This document shows positions 43,501 through 54,356 of a DNA stretch of 64,000 nt, in pieces. This DNA comes from Lolium rigidum (taxonomy: Eukaryota > Streptophyta > Magnoliopsida > Poales > Poaceae), in assembly GCF_022539505.1 (NCBI RefSeq), contig NC_061510.1, forward strand, positions 400,936,249 to 401,000,248. The letters run 5' to 3'. Made by a program: the position numbers and the translations under genes. Under the pieces are notes generated by a model. The model was given only the letters and a program-made list of their open reading frames with translations. It did not search any database and was not told where the DNA came from. The number at the start of each line of letters is the position of its first letter. Within the stretch, counting starts at the first letter, position 1.

Positions 43501-45846
43501 AACCGTTATACATGACCTAATTGGTGTTGCAAGGCACCAAGGATTAAAGACACGTTTATTTGTGTAGTTGATATATTATTGCTAATTGAGGCAGTTAGTC
43601 ATGTTTTTGCCAGGGGTAGGATGTACGATGTTGTTACATTTAGGATAGAGCTATTACCAGTGTAGAAACGCAATTTATTTTTCCTATAGATACTCAACAT
43701 TCATATAGCCACTCACTTATTGTAATCGAAACTATTTTTTATTTTCTTGCCCGCAAAAAATAAAAGAATTTCAATTACAAAAAGCTATCTATCTTACGAT
43801 GTTAATATCTATAGTCGTATTTCATGGCTGAGTGACCTTCTAAATGTTTCTTGGCTAACTGTTTCATATTTTTAGGTAACGGCAATTGGGACATTTGCTA
43901 TTTTCTACAATAATGTGAATATCTTTAGAGGAGCTGTTAAGATGAGGCGTGGTAAGACATATTAAGTTACTTCATGTTGACAACTTGTACGCATTCATTT
44001 TACCAAAAAATATATTTGTATGACAACATTGCCACACTATAAAAAAGGGCAGCCAGGTGCATGAAGCTCCCGCTTTGCGTGGGGTCCAAGGAAAATTGCC
44101 ACACTATGTTTAGGAATTTAATGTGGACAGATTATGCAATACTCTTGGCCATATATCAGTTTGTTATTCTCGGAAATATGGATTCAAAGTTGAGTTGAAC
44201 AACATAAGATTTCCTAGATTAGAAAAGGAGCTAAGTATAGTTTCTTTTCTAAGTGGTTATTTATCCTCTTAACCAACTATTACTTTTATGCTTCCTATTA
44301 ATGTATATGTTTTACGGTTTCAGTCTTGTAGTTATTTTTTTGTTCCTTATGCATGATCAGTGGCAGTGACTAAACATGTACTCCCTCTCTCTCAGGGCTG
44401 ATTGCACGAATAATTGATGAGACAAGATCAATGACAGATGTATATTCTGCTTTCTATGAGTTCTCTTCATTGCTAGAATCGAAGGTATGCTTTGGAATGT
44501 TTATCTAGAAAACATAGTCTCGCACACATATAATAGAAGATTCAGATGTTTTGTCATGTACATCCAAAACAAGGGGTATTATGTCATGTTACACAAAAGC
44601 GAAAAAATCTTGAAATAATGTTTCCAGTATTTTTAGTAAGGCGTCTTGTAGTTTATGGATCACTTAGAATGCTTACCTTTGTCCTCGTAAACCCATATCT
44701 AGGTAGTTTCACTTCATGATGATGGTGTGTTTGGATTTTAACTTCATTCACGTTTGTATAAAACATTCCATCTTTATGTTTGATCGTCTGATGGTTTTGC
44801 TCCAAATGGCAAAGTTTAGCCAACCTTCTTACTGTCCAATAGTCCATGATGTTGTTGGTGATGGCCTTTGAATGTGATTTTTCTTGTTTGTATTGTGACT
44901 TTATGCATAGTATGGTTGGTTGCCATGTCTTGATAAATGATAACGACTGTTGTTGGGCTTCAACTTTATGCATAATATGTTTGAGATCATCATGCTTAAT
45001 AAACTGATGATGTGGATAACTTGGATGAAGTGATGACATGAAAAGCAGATAATCTCCAATTAAAGTTACGTGATTTTCCTCATTGAAAAATAACATAACT
45101 AGCCTAAAATTCGTTTGGTTCACAGAAACAATTAAGGTTGAAACAAATTATAATGTTCCAGTTGCACATGATTTAGTTGTGTCATATCACAACAAAATGG
45201 TCTGATCAATCAGGCAGGTAAAAAAGGATAAAGTGGACAACTAAATGACTACAAGAATAGATGATGTGAATAACTAGCATATGGAGATAGACTATCAATA
45301 ATAAATGTTAGTGTGCGGAGGATGTAGATTATTGAATGATAGTGTGGAGATGACATGGATCATTGGATGGTTGAAAATAATATGGATAACATATTAAGAT
45401 AGACTATCATGAATAAATGTTGATGGAATTTTGCTCAAGATATATAAATATTTTTGGCCACCATGTGCAGATTAATGATAACGACCCAACTGCTGCGCTG
45501 ACACGGAAGCGTGTCGATGCAATAAAGAAAACCTGCAAGTCATCCGGCTTGCTAAAGAGAAGGTTTGTTGATGACTTAGAGTTGGACTTTCCTCTCATGT
45601 CTTTACCTTCACTGATTGTCTCTGATTCTGCAGGGGATATGACCTGGAAAAGTCGAAGTATAGTTCTATGCTGGTGAGTAATATTTCTATCAGCTGAAAA
45701 ATCCTCTTAGTTCTCTGTTTAATAACTTTCTCAAGCTGCTTACGTGACATCCTCAGATCATGCTTGCACTTCTTCTGGTGGCTATTATCTTTGGTGTACT
45801 AACGCCAAGTGATTTGGTCAACATGGTCCTTGTATATTCTAAGTGA
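37599..45846 (+). CDS. SQS: Squalene synthase, copy 2 (frameshifted C-terminal tail)
   Basis: Same reaction and ER location as copy 1. Exons, all GT-AG: 37599-37781, 37858-37900, 37980-38069, 40247-40322, 41164-41233, 42022-42165, 42244-42348, 42913-43059, 43876-43951, 44396-44484, 45471-45562, 45634-45673, 45757-45846. They total 1,245 bp (414 aa). Exons 1-12 equal copy 1 in length, so all phases are kept. [16 protein letters not shown] and DYLEDI are intact. In exon 13 one base fewer than copy 1 (near 45799-45805) shifts the frame. The anchor runs [15 protein letters not shown] and then reads a new tail, [14 protein letters not shown], through bases that are 3' UTR in copy 1. Intron 3 is 2.2 kb against 96 bp. 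Likely catalytic; the effect of the tail on membrane insertion is unknown. Confidence 0.9.
38155..40198. mobile_element. 2-kb insertion in intron 3 of SQS copy 2 (type unknown)
   Basis: Both ends of intron 3 align with copy 1 (AAGAACACACTGCTATTGTC at the left, TTACCCTGCTGTTCTTGTTG at the right), while the 2 kb between have no counterpart. It is AT-rich at first and GC-rich at 39590-40120. Termini, target duplication and superfamily could not be determined. Confidence 0.5.
39598..40119 (+). other. Unassigned GC-rich ORF within the intron 3 insertion
   Basis: An open frame of 173 codons (TTG start) includes [19 protein letters not shown] and [20 protein letters not shown]. It could be a captured gene fragment, but I recognise no domain and there is no ATG near its start. 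The high GC content and Ala/Arg-rich composition also permit a chance frame. Confidence 0.2.
42519..42719. mobile_element. Stowaway MITE in intron 7 of SQS copy 2
   Basis: It starts CTCCCTCCGTCTCAG and ends GAGAGAGGGAG with TA at both flanks (42517-42518 and 42720-42721), the Tc1/mariner target. The centre is a long hairpin (ATATCATTAGAAA facing TTTCTAATGATAT). It is absent from copy 1. Confidence 0.88.
44485..45470 (+). other. Expanded intron 10 of SQS copy 2
   Basis: The left part matches copy 1, including the decoy acceptor copy near 44893-44947. About 450 bp of AT-rich sequence with repeated TGGATAAC and GATGATGTGGATAAC words (about 45000-45420) has no match in copy 1. No gene is seen. 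Confidence 0.55.
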
Positions 45847-47222
45847 CATGACCTATCCTTGTAAGGCAATCTGTTTCTTAGTAACAAACTGACAATATTT
45901 CGTTTGTAACCTTTGATTCCGGCAAACACCGCACTTCACAAGGCCGATTCTGAATTGCATTGCGTAAGTTTCACATGTGTACCTGCTGACTGCATACGGA
46001 TATGGGTGCATGTAGTATTGTGCTACCATGATAGCATTCTCTTTACTTTTTCATGTCGAGTATGTTGTTTCAGTGTGAAGCTGTCTGGATTTTGGAGAAA
46101 CCTGTAACATATATGCCACGTATTCGGTATAGCGCCTTGTTTGATGAGGACCACTAAGTATATCCTGTTCATTTGTGACTTATATATGTGATGAAAATAT
46201 TATTTTCAGTGCTATCTGTGCAATTTCAATATAACCGGCTTATTGCAAGCTCTTACTGAATGCTTATAGTTCGACATGGAAATCGTCGCATGCCATTGCA
46301 CCTGCCACACATGTCTCTTTTCACTGCCACTACCCTCCTTGGAAGTGGTTATGTACTCCACAATTGCCAAGATGCATGTGTACTGTGTAGATGATGTCAC
46401 TTCCTCCGTGTGTCGCCTTTTTTCTAGCTAAAGCGATTCTCCTTGTGCGGTCATATTGGCAGTCAGGAGTTCAAATATACAAAATTTTGTCATAACTAGT
46501 CCCTTTGTCTCCTAATATAAAACATATTGGCAATCTTACTATGGGGTGGAGGGAGTACATACAAAACAGTTCGTCTTACTGAAGCATTCTACTTGGAGTG
46601 GTCGGTTGTTCACCCGTGAGAGGTGGGGTACAAAAATAAATGGATGGGCATGATTGAACTAGCGAACAATAGGATTATACTATACAGTTAGTACTCCCAC
46701 CTTTATCGAAAAAAAAAGTTAGTACTCCCACATATCACAAGAATGTGTAGTAAGTCATTTCATATCGTTTCGATAACGTCAATTTGTGCATATTATATGG
46801 TGAAAACATAAATATCTTGAAAAAGTATATTATAATTTCCAATTCGTTTTTAAGCTCCTAGTTGTAAAGCGAGATTTATGGTTACCATGGTCAAACCAAA
46901 AATGACTCACTTAATTGTTCTTCAGAATATATTTACATTCGAAACAATTATATGACCAAACGGTTTTGCCTGTGAAAATGGCCAAAAAGCACAAAAACAA
47001 CTATTTTTTATCGATGTCCTAGTAACCTGTTCGCCGGATCCACCTGACCTGTAAATTCGTCCAAGCAACAAAAAAGAGGATGAGATTAGGTCATGCGCTA
47101 CAGTAGAACTGTAACTCTATAATTTGTCCAATTTCGTCTATGTGAGGGCGGCTATCGATCTCATCCGTCGAAGCTTGCTATAGCTGCATGTGTTGCATTT
47201 GCATAACAGTTCGAATTGCTAT
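45847..47222 (+). other. 3' flank of SQS copy 2
   Basis: It aligns in patches with 31884-33110 of copy 1, ending with the shared CTCATCCGTCGAAGCTTGCT. The 3' UTR is probably near its start. No gene is seen. Confidence 0.6.
46501..46556. mobile_element. Very short Stowaway-like remnant
   Basis: GTCCCTTTGTCTCCTAATAT at the left and CTATGGGGTGGAGGGAG at the right, bounded by TA, are the two ends of a Stowaway with nearly all of the middle lost. Confidence 0.55.
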
Positions 47223-49068
47223 ACCTTCCCACCAGGAAAACAAAACAGGACCCCCCGTGTCGCACCCAGGCGGCACCGGGGGCAACCTCTCCGCCACCGC
47301 CCCGCCTAGCCCTCCCCCGGCCTCCTCCGCCGCTGCCGCCGGCCCTTGCCGCGGTGGCGGCGGGCCCGGCTGCCAAAGGTGGCTCGGGGGGATCGTCTTC
47401 TTCGGAGGTGGCGCCGGTGGCCTGGTCGACGCGACTGGGACGACGACGGCGAGCTCGCCGGCGCGCGGAAGCCGGGGCGGTGGCCCCGGGAAGCTGTGGT
47501 GCTCTCCCTCGTCGCGGGGGAGGCGCCGGTGGTCGGGCGTGGCCGGGTTGTGCGGGGCACGACGGATCGGGCTCGGCCAGATCTTGTCTTGGCCTCGCGC
47601 CGGCGGCGGTCCGTGGCGGGGCTGTGCTGCGCGTCGGCGGCCGGGGAGGGCTCGGCGACGACGGTTGCAGGGGTTGCGGCGTGGAAGTTGCCCGGGGCTG
47701 CGCGGCGTGGAGCACGCAGTTTGGTCAATCTGGCCAGATCTTTTGGTCAGCGGAAGTTGCCACAGGTGTTGGGTTTGGTGGACGACGGTGATGGCGCGCA
47801 CGATGGCGTGCTCTGGCTGCCCTGCCAGTGATGTAAGCCTCGGCGGGAGAGTGCTTGCTCGGGTGAAAGCTCTGCCCGACTTGGTCGGTGCCGGCGATGG
47901 CGACGCCCCAGGGCGCCGTTCCCCTTCTTGAAGGCATCGTCGTGGAGCTCCTACCTCTTCTGCCTTCGAGGATTCGTGCCCTCCGGGTGAAAACCCAAGC
48001 TCTTGCCTCGGTCGGAGCGGGCGACGGCGGCGGCCTGTCGCTTCCCTTCTTGGAGGCGTCGTCTTTGGAGGGCATGTCCTTCACTCGGTGTGGGTGGTCT
48101 GGTTGCCGGGCTGCGTTGCCTTACCGTCTGCGTTGGAGGATGTCGAGGCGGCGGCCTCGGGTAGGTGGCTGTGAGCCGGGGCGGCGGCCCCGGAAGGCGG
48201 TGCGGCTTCATCTCTATGGTGCGGGGATGCGGCTTGTCACGGCTTGGGTGGCAACCCTGGCCGTATGGGCGGCAGGGTAGTCGGCTCGGTCGGATGCGTC
48301 CTAGAGGGGACGGTCGGACGTTATGTCGGGGCGGCGGCCCCGGATGAGTTGGTGTGATGCCCGTGGTCTGCGGTCGTTTGCCCTGTGCAGCTTGGGTTGC
48401 GGGCCGACGGTTCGTGCGGCATTGCAGCTCGAGAGCGAGCGGTGGTACGTCGGGGCGGCGGCCCCGGAAGGTGGTGGTCTTGGTGGGCGCGCAGGGCGCG
48501 ATGGAGCAGCGGTATGTCGGAGCGGCGGCTCCGAATGTTCGTCATCTTCGAGGGTGCTTGGCCTTGGGTCGTGTGGGCGATAAGGTGACTCTCGACGGTG
48601 GGCTTGGCGGCAACGACAATGGTGCTGAGCATGGTTTGGTTGCTGCAAGACCGTGTTAGTCGGCTCCGTCCCGGCGTGTCCGAATGTCTTCAGGTTGGCC
48701 TCCTCTTGCTGGGAAGTCGAAGCTTCCTTTGGGTGGTGTACGATGACCTTCGAGGGGTGGTCCGGCGTTGAAGGTCCTTTTCGGCGCAGGTCTTGTGCAT
48801 CTCCTCTCCGGGGCTCGTCGTCAGAATCGGAGCTACCGGCCTTTTCTTGGGGAGCCATCTGTTTGGCATAGGCCAACTCGAGCTTCACATTTGTGTAGCT
48901 TCTGTAGGTAGCCAGGGTGGCTCGGTGTGCCCTTCGTGGCGTCTTGTGGGTGGTTGTGGGCTTGGCCCTGTTGTAGGTTTTCGCCCGGTTTTCTCCTAAA
49001 AACCGGACACCTTCTGCTTAATTAATGGATGAGGCAAAGCTTTTGCCTCCGTTTCAAAAAAAAAAAAA
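47223..49068 (+). mobile_element. GC-rich LINE-like retroposon 1 (no reverse transcriptase)
   Basis: About 1.85 kb of GC-rich sequence ends in a 13-A tail (49056-49068). GAATTG(C)TAT flanks it on both sides, and the aligned SQS copy 1 flank (GAATTGTATCTG at 35742) shows the empty site. It contains CCGGGTGAAAACC and TCTTGGAGGCGTCG words also found in retroposons 2 and 3. Very long overlapping frames on both strands are composition artefacts. Confidence 0.75.
48145..48533. repeat. Five GC palindromes of the GGGGCGGCGGCCCC type
   Basis: Near-identical palindromic words lie at 48145-48158, 48176-48193, 48327-48343, 48451-48467 and 48518-48533. The fifth is CGGAGCGGCGGCTCCG, in which both arms changed together so that pairing is preserved. 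Confidence 0.75.
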
Positions 49069-49069
49069 G

Positions 49070-49572
49070 GAATTGTATCTACTACTTCAAAGTGTGGCCA
49101 GCCAGCCAGATGCAAAATTAGGTAGAACTAACGAACAGTATATATAGAAAGTACTCTTGCCACTTCCATCCTACGTGCCGAGTCAAACATTGATCCCTCG
49201 TGTCCAGGTCAAAGTTCAAGCTTAAATCCTCTTTAAATATCTTGTTGGTACACCAAATTGTAGTAGGTATTATGAGTTTGATCAAATCTTTTTTGGTTAC
49301 CTATTCAGCCTCTCCATACTGCCAGGACGATGGAATTAGTTAGACACTTCAGGGCACTTTCTTGGACAGAGTTAGTTACTATATCTTATTGGTTGTAAAT
49401 GCTCTAGATATATAATTAGTAGGGGAACAACTTCAATCATGAGTTTGTAGGTTGCTGATTTAGCTACATATAGCGTACTGGCTGGCTCTCCATTTTTAGT
49501 CAAAATGAAAATCCCATATCTGGTCAAAATGAAATTGGTCGTGAATGATGTCACATTGTTTCCCTCTTAGAT
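49070..49572. other. End of the duplicated unit downstream of SQS copy 2
   Basis: 49070-49320 aligns with 35742-36665 of copy 1 once its retroposon is removed (shared GTCAAACATTGATC and TTGTAGTAGGTATTA). Similarity fades after about 49320. No gene is seen. Confidence 0.6.
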
Positions 49573-49769
49573 ATACTACCTCTATTTTAAAGAATAAGGT
49601 GTACATGTATTCCAAGACGAACTTTGACTATAAAAAATAAGCAACAAAATCATGATTATATTATAATGATGTTAATTTCATACAAACAATCTTTATATAT
49701 TTTAAGCAATTCATGGTCAAACAAAAAACACGAAAAACGAGAGCACCTTATTCCTCGAAACGGAGGGAT
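49573..49769. mobile_element. Stowaway-like MITE
   Basis: The left end CTACCTCTATTTTAAAGAAT, continuing AAGGTG, pairs with the right end GCACCTTATTCCTCGAAACG followed by GAGGG. The interior is AT-rich. Confidence 0.65.
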
Positions 49770-50048
49770 TATTATCTATGAAAACAAGTCAAGACAAAGT
49801 AGAAGCTTGTCACGTCTGGAAGAATGTATATGGAAAGTTCCAAGGTTCCTTCCTAGCTGAGGGTATTTTGGGCATATTGGTCTGGAGCCAAACCTCTCCT
49901 AGCTTAGCTACACTGTCACTGTACCGATTGAATCCTGAATTGACAGCATGTCAGCACAGACTGCTTAGTAGCACCAACTTACATATGAAAAGAGGCTGGG
50001 ATACTTTGAGACAATTCTGTAAATTATGGCTGTCTAAAAATTTAATCC

Positions 50049-51788
50049 GATGAGAGGAGAGGGAGGGGGAGTGACAGTCTCCCGAGTCCCGCTCCCGTCG
50101 CCCCCAAGTCGGGTGGCCGGGGCGCCTCCCCCTTCCCCCACCTAGGCTCGCCCCCTCCTCCTTCCCCCGCTGCCGCCGCCGGGCAAAGCCCCGGCGGTGA
50201 TGGCGGTGGCGGATCTCCCTTCCCCCACGCGCTTGGAGGGTCCGACGAGGCGGATCCCGTCCTGGCCACGAGGAGGCTCGCCGGCTCCTTCCCAGACTGG
50301 CGCAGCTCCGGTCATTGGGGGCCATGTGGGTGGCGGCCGGTGCTGCCGTGGCCTCGCCCGACGGCATGGTGCTCTGGCCGGCGGCGATTTTGGGTGGATC
50401 TGGGCTTGTGGGCCCAGATCTGGGCCTGGCGGGGCCTGGCCGGACCCGCTCGATCTGAGGGTGGCCAGGGGTGCGCGGCTGTGTGCCCGCTGCGCCGCCT
50501 CCGCTGCCTCTTGCCGGCTGCATTCGGGTTGGTTCTGGGCCAGGCGGGCCTGGATCTAACCCTGGCCGTTCAGGGCTGTCGGAGTCCGGCAGTCCTTCGT
50601 CGCTGCGGTCGACATTCTGGAGTCGCTGGGGCGACATCCTTGCTAGCTATCTGGGACGAGGTCCTTTGACTGGCTCAGTACTGCAGCTACTTCGGCGGCT
50701 GCGGTCTATCCCTCCGACCAATTTGGTCGTGCCTGTGCAGGTGTGCTCGCGTGCTGGGGATGGTGGACATCGTGGTGCCGCCAATCTAGGGTCATGGTCG
50801 ATCTAGATCTGGGTCTGGCCGAAACCTCTGCCAGCCAGCACGTGTTTCCTGCAGATGAGTTGAGTTGGGGCTAGCTCATAGTGCGACTTAGGTTGGAGGC
50901 GCGGCGGTGATCTCCGCCTTGTTCGCTCTACATCCTCGCGATGGCGTTCAGAATTTCTATCTAGGTTTGGACCTCGGCGAAAGCTGCGCATGGCTCTGGC
51001 CTGTGCCGGTGACGGCGTCACCTGCGGGTGTCGTTCCCTTATTGAAGGCGTCCCGATGATGGCCCTCCTATTCGAAAGGATGGACTCCGTCCCTCCGTCT
51101 CAATCTGCTCCTCTTGGAGGCCTCGCTTCGTGTAAGCTTCTCTGGTAGTGTCTTGTGGAGCACCGTGTGACCTCTCGCTGGTGTCGCAGCCCTCTCGCAA
51201 CGTCGGCCTGGCTGCTTTTACACGGTTTGCTGCGGTAGCTGATTTCCTTCCTAGCGCCTTGGGGGGCTTGGCTAGGTCGGCGTCTGGTCGTAGCTCTTGC
51301 CGGTGTGCCTATCCCAATGCCAGGGGATGATGTTGTGTGTTTGGTCTGGACCTAGCCCGAGCTCCATGGGTGGTGGTTCTTGGGTCTGGGTGAAAACTTT
51401 GCAGGTCCTCTGTCTCTGCCGACGACGATGGCGCATTCTTGCACCATTCATCTTCTTGGAGGCGTCGCCGCAAGACCCTCCCTCCTTTGGTTCCTCAAGC
51501 TCTGCTAGGTGGCCGGCCCGTCGTTGAGTTCCCCTTGAGTTGCAGTCTTGGTGCGGTGGAGGTTTGTTGGCGTGGACTCGGTCGCGATCGCTCCGGTGCA
51601 ACAGAAGACAAAGCTCCCTCTTCATGGATCTAATGGCGCTTCGGCTTGCTTCTCTGTGTTGTCTTTTGTTGTGGTCTGGGTTGTGCGATTAGCGTGTGTG
51701 TTGTAACTCTTGGTGTAACTCCTGGCTGGTTGATGGCTTCGTTAATTCAAAGCCGGGCTCATTTCGAGCCTTCCGTCTAAAAAAAAAT
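50049..51788 (+). mobile_element. GC-rich LINE-like retroposon 2 (no reverse transcriptase)
   Basis: 1.74 kb ending in a short A tract (51779-51787), flanked by AAAAATTTAATCC (50036-50048) and AAAAATTAATCC (51783-51794), which fits a target duplication. It shares CTGCCGCCGCC...GGGCAAAG at the 5' end and TCTTGGAGGCGTCGCC with the other two copies. No coding domain is visible. Confidence 0.72.
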
Positions 51789-52625
51789 TAATCCAAGTGG
51801 TACATGGTGGGGGTGACGAAGTGCTCTGCATGCGGCTCGGTTATGTACTGCTATTATGCTTAATAATAATCTGAATAATATAAACATAAAGCACGTACTG
51901 CAAGCTTTTGAGCAATCAACCTCGTGGCACAATTCGATCTGAAAAGTAAGCAACAAATACCTGTACGTAGCTCGTACTTACAGTTAGGTAGTAGCAATTA
52001 CTACTAGTTAACTGAACTAGTGGATCAAGGTTGATTGATCCATCCATTCATATAGTATAACCCTAGCTTTTTCGAGCATGCCATCCGAACTCCGGACCGG
52101 ATACAATCACGCTCGTGCGACAATCATTTACAGTTATCTGAGACACGAAATCTATGAAATGGAAAATGATGTGGATATAGACGGAGTTAAAACAATATGA
52201 CATGGAATGGAATATGTAAAAGGCGACCAGCTGTTGCTTCTTCAAATTGCATGCGACCCTCATGCGTGCCATCACATCAAGCAAATGCATGTTGTGACGA
52301 TGGTAGGTCGTCATAGTCAGCCATACAGAAACCTGGCCACAGGAGAAGTGGCCAAATATTCTCCAACAATCATTTATTTAATGTTTACTTAGACTAAATT
52401 ATATGATAATTTCCTTACATATTCAACATTTTCATGGGTGAATATAGTATACAAACTACTTGAGAAAGTATCCAGCGTTGTGGTTTAGTTGAAAGTTCTC
52501 AATGAAAAGTCTCGAAAAAGAAGGTACCTTAGAGACTTGATGCTCTATACATATGTATAATTTAAAATTTAAACTCACATTCATTTGGAAGGTATGAAAA
52601 AAAACTAGTCGTGCATGAATATAGT
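51789..52625. other. AT-rich intergenic stretch; nothing recognised
   Basis: No long frame, terminal repeat or motif stands out on either strand. Confidence 0.5.
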
Positions 52626-54252
52626 ACTTCGTCCTTGCCAAAATGTACTGCACATAATTTTTTTCAAGTCAAACGATGTAAAGTTTGACCAAGTATGTTG
52701 ATAAAAATATCAATATCTGGATTTTTCGATAAAGGGAATATATTAATATCAAAAGATACCAATTACACCCAGTCTCTACAACAACGTATCACCCTAATGG
52801 CACTACGGATGCACACAGCCAAAAAAGGAAAAGAAAACTAAGAAACAAAAGTCCCGCTACAGTATCTCGGGCCTAACAACAGCAATACATCCACCGCCAA
52901 GACAACACCTGAAATACAGACTCTCCAAAAACGACGCCTCCAAGAAGGGATCAATGCTCTAACACCGTCGTCGTCCGATCAAAGATCTTAGGTTTTCACC
53001 CTGAAGATAGTCTCCGCTCTCAAAACAATGCCTCCAACAAGGTCATTGCCAGGCACAACCAGTTAAGGCCAGACCTAGGGTTTTCACCCTGAAAGGTAGG
53101 ACTCTGAACTTCACCTGTGTTGTCGCCCCCACTTTCATATCGCTGCTGTGAAGCCCGGAACACCAAGCAAGTTGCTCAACAACGCGGATACTTGAACCTC
53201 CCTTAGCTTGTACTCCCCTCCGGCCTTCATGAAATTCTCTTCTTCCGACTTTCATCATGGATCCATAGTCACTTGATGTCAACACAGAAAAAGAGCTTCA
53301 CGCCGCTCCCTCCAGAACCAATCGGTCGGAATAAAAGCATTGGTGCGCACGACCGAATACCACCGATCCAGCAAACTCTAGGCAAAAGCACTGTTACATT
53401 CACCGGCGGAGCCTTCCGAAACTCAACACTCCGGCCAGATCACGAGTCCATGCCTCCGGTAGGTCCTCCTCTTCACGCAAGAGAGGCCCTAGGACCGCCG
53501 CCTTTATTCAGGTCGGACCCCCACGTCGGCGACCACCCTGGGCTGGCCACTCCAACCCTCCACCGGCGACACCATCACCGGCTTCCAAGCTCCTCCATCT
53601 CGCCGCCGGAACGCGGTGATAGATCAATAGATCCACCACCACCAACCGCAGGCCGATCCTCTCCGGCGAAGAAGAGGGTCACCTCCACCGTTGAACCCAA
53701 GGCTGCTGCCCCGGGCGTCCTCGTACCGCGGGGGAAGCCCAAGATCATCGCCCCTCACCGGGGAGAGGCAGAGGGAAAGGCGTTGTCCTCCTCCACCAGC
53801 CACCACCGCCGGCATGCCGCCGATGGGAGGCGGGGACGCCGCAACCCGCAGCTGGATCGTCCCCGGGAGGACCGCTGCCGCCCCTCCATCCTCGTCCGAC
53901 CGCCGCCGCCCCGGGAGGTGGAAGGGCCGCCGCCGCGTGAGAAACTCCTTGGACGCCGTTCCCGACACGTCACGAGGGAAGGCCCCCGCCCCCGCCACGC
54001 CCCGAGATCTTTGCCCCAGCGGCGGCAGCGGGAGGGTTGGGAGGCGGGGTGCGGGAGGCTCTCTGGGCGATAAGATATTCAGCTATAAATTTTTAATCAT
54101 GGATTACAATTAGATTAATCATGATGTATATTTTTATATAGTATAAATTTGGTATTGTAGATATAGATAATTTTTTCTATAAACTCGGTCAAACTTCACA
54201 TCGTTTGACATTTTATTTATATGGACTACATTGTGGCACCACAAGAATCGAG
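52626..54252. mobile_element. Stowaway MITE split by a retroposon
   Basis: The left arm (52626-52715) and the right arm (about 54082-54252) are inverted repeats of each other: GTCAAACGATGTAAAGTTTG at the left faces the complement of CTTCACATCGTTTGAC at the right. TA flanks both ends (52624-52625, 54253-54254). Retroposon 3 lies between the arms. Confidence 0.72.
52716..54080 (-). mobile_element. GC-rich LINE-like retroposon 3 (no reverse transcriptase), minus strand
   Basis: Read on the minus strand it starts with a CTGCCGCCGCTGGGGCAAAG-type leader, contains AGGGTGAAAACCTA and CTTGGAGGCGTCGT words, and ends in an AT-rich 3' part at about 52716. This matches the plan of retroposons 1 and 2. 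Proline-rich frames on either strand are composition artefacts. Confidence 0.65.
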
Positions 54253-54356
54253 TAATGATGTACTACTGCATGTGACCATTGGTCGCGAAACTTGGTTTTT
54301 TCTTACCTCCCAAGTGAATTTGGTTTTGTAGCTGAATTTAACAGGTTTCCAAATCA

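Noticed and set aside
44653..45123. 156-codon minus-strand frame in SQS copy 2 intron 10
   Set aside because: AT-rich intron sequence; the paralogous intron has no such frame.
47161..48888. Long Pro/Arg/Gly-rich frames on both strands
   Set aside because: They overlap in several frames at once inside a GC-rich retroposon, which is expected from base composition; no conserved domain or splice pattern supports them.
53273..54113. 266-codon Pro/Arg-rich frame
   Set aside because: It lies wholly inside the minus-strand retroposon 3 and shares its composition; overlapping frames on both strands are equally open.
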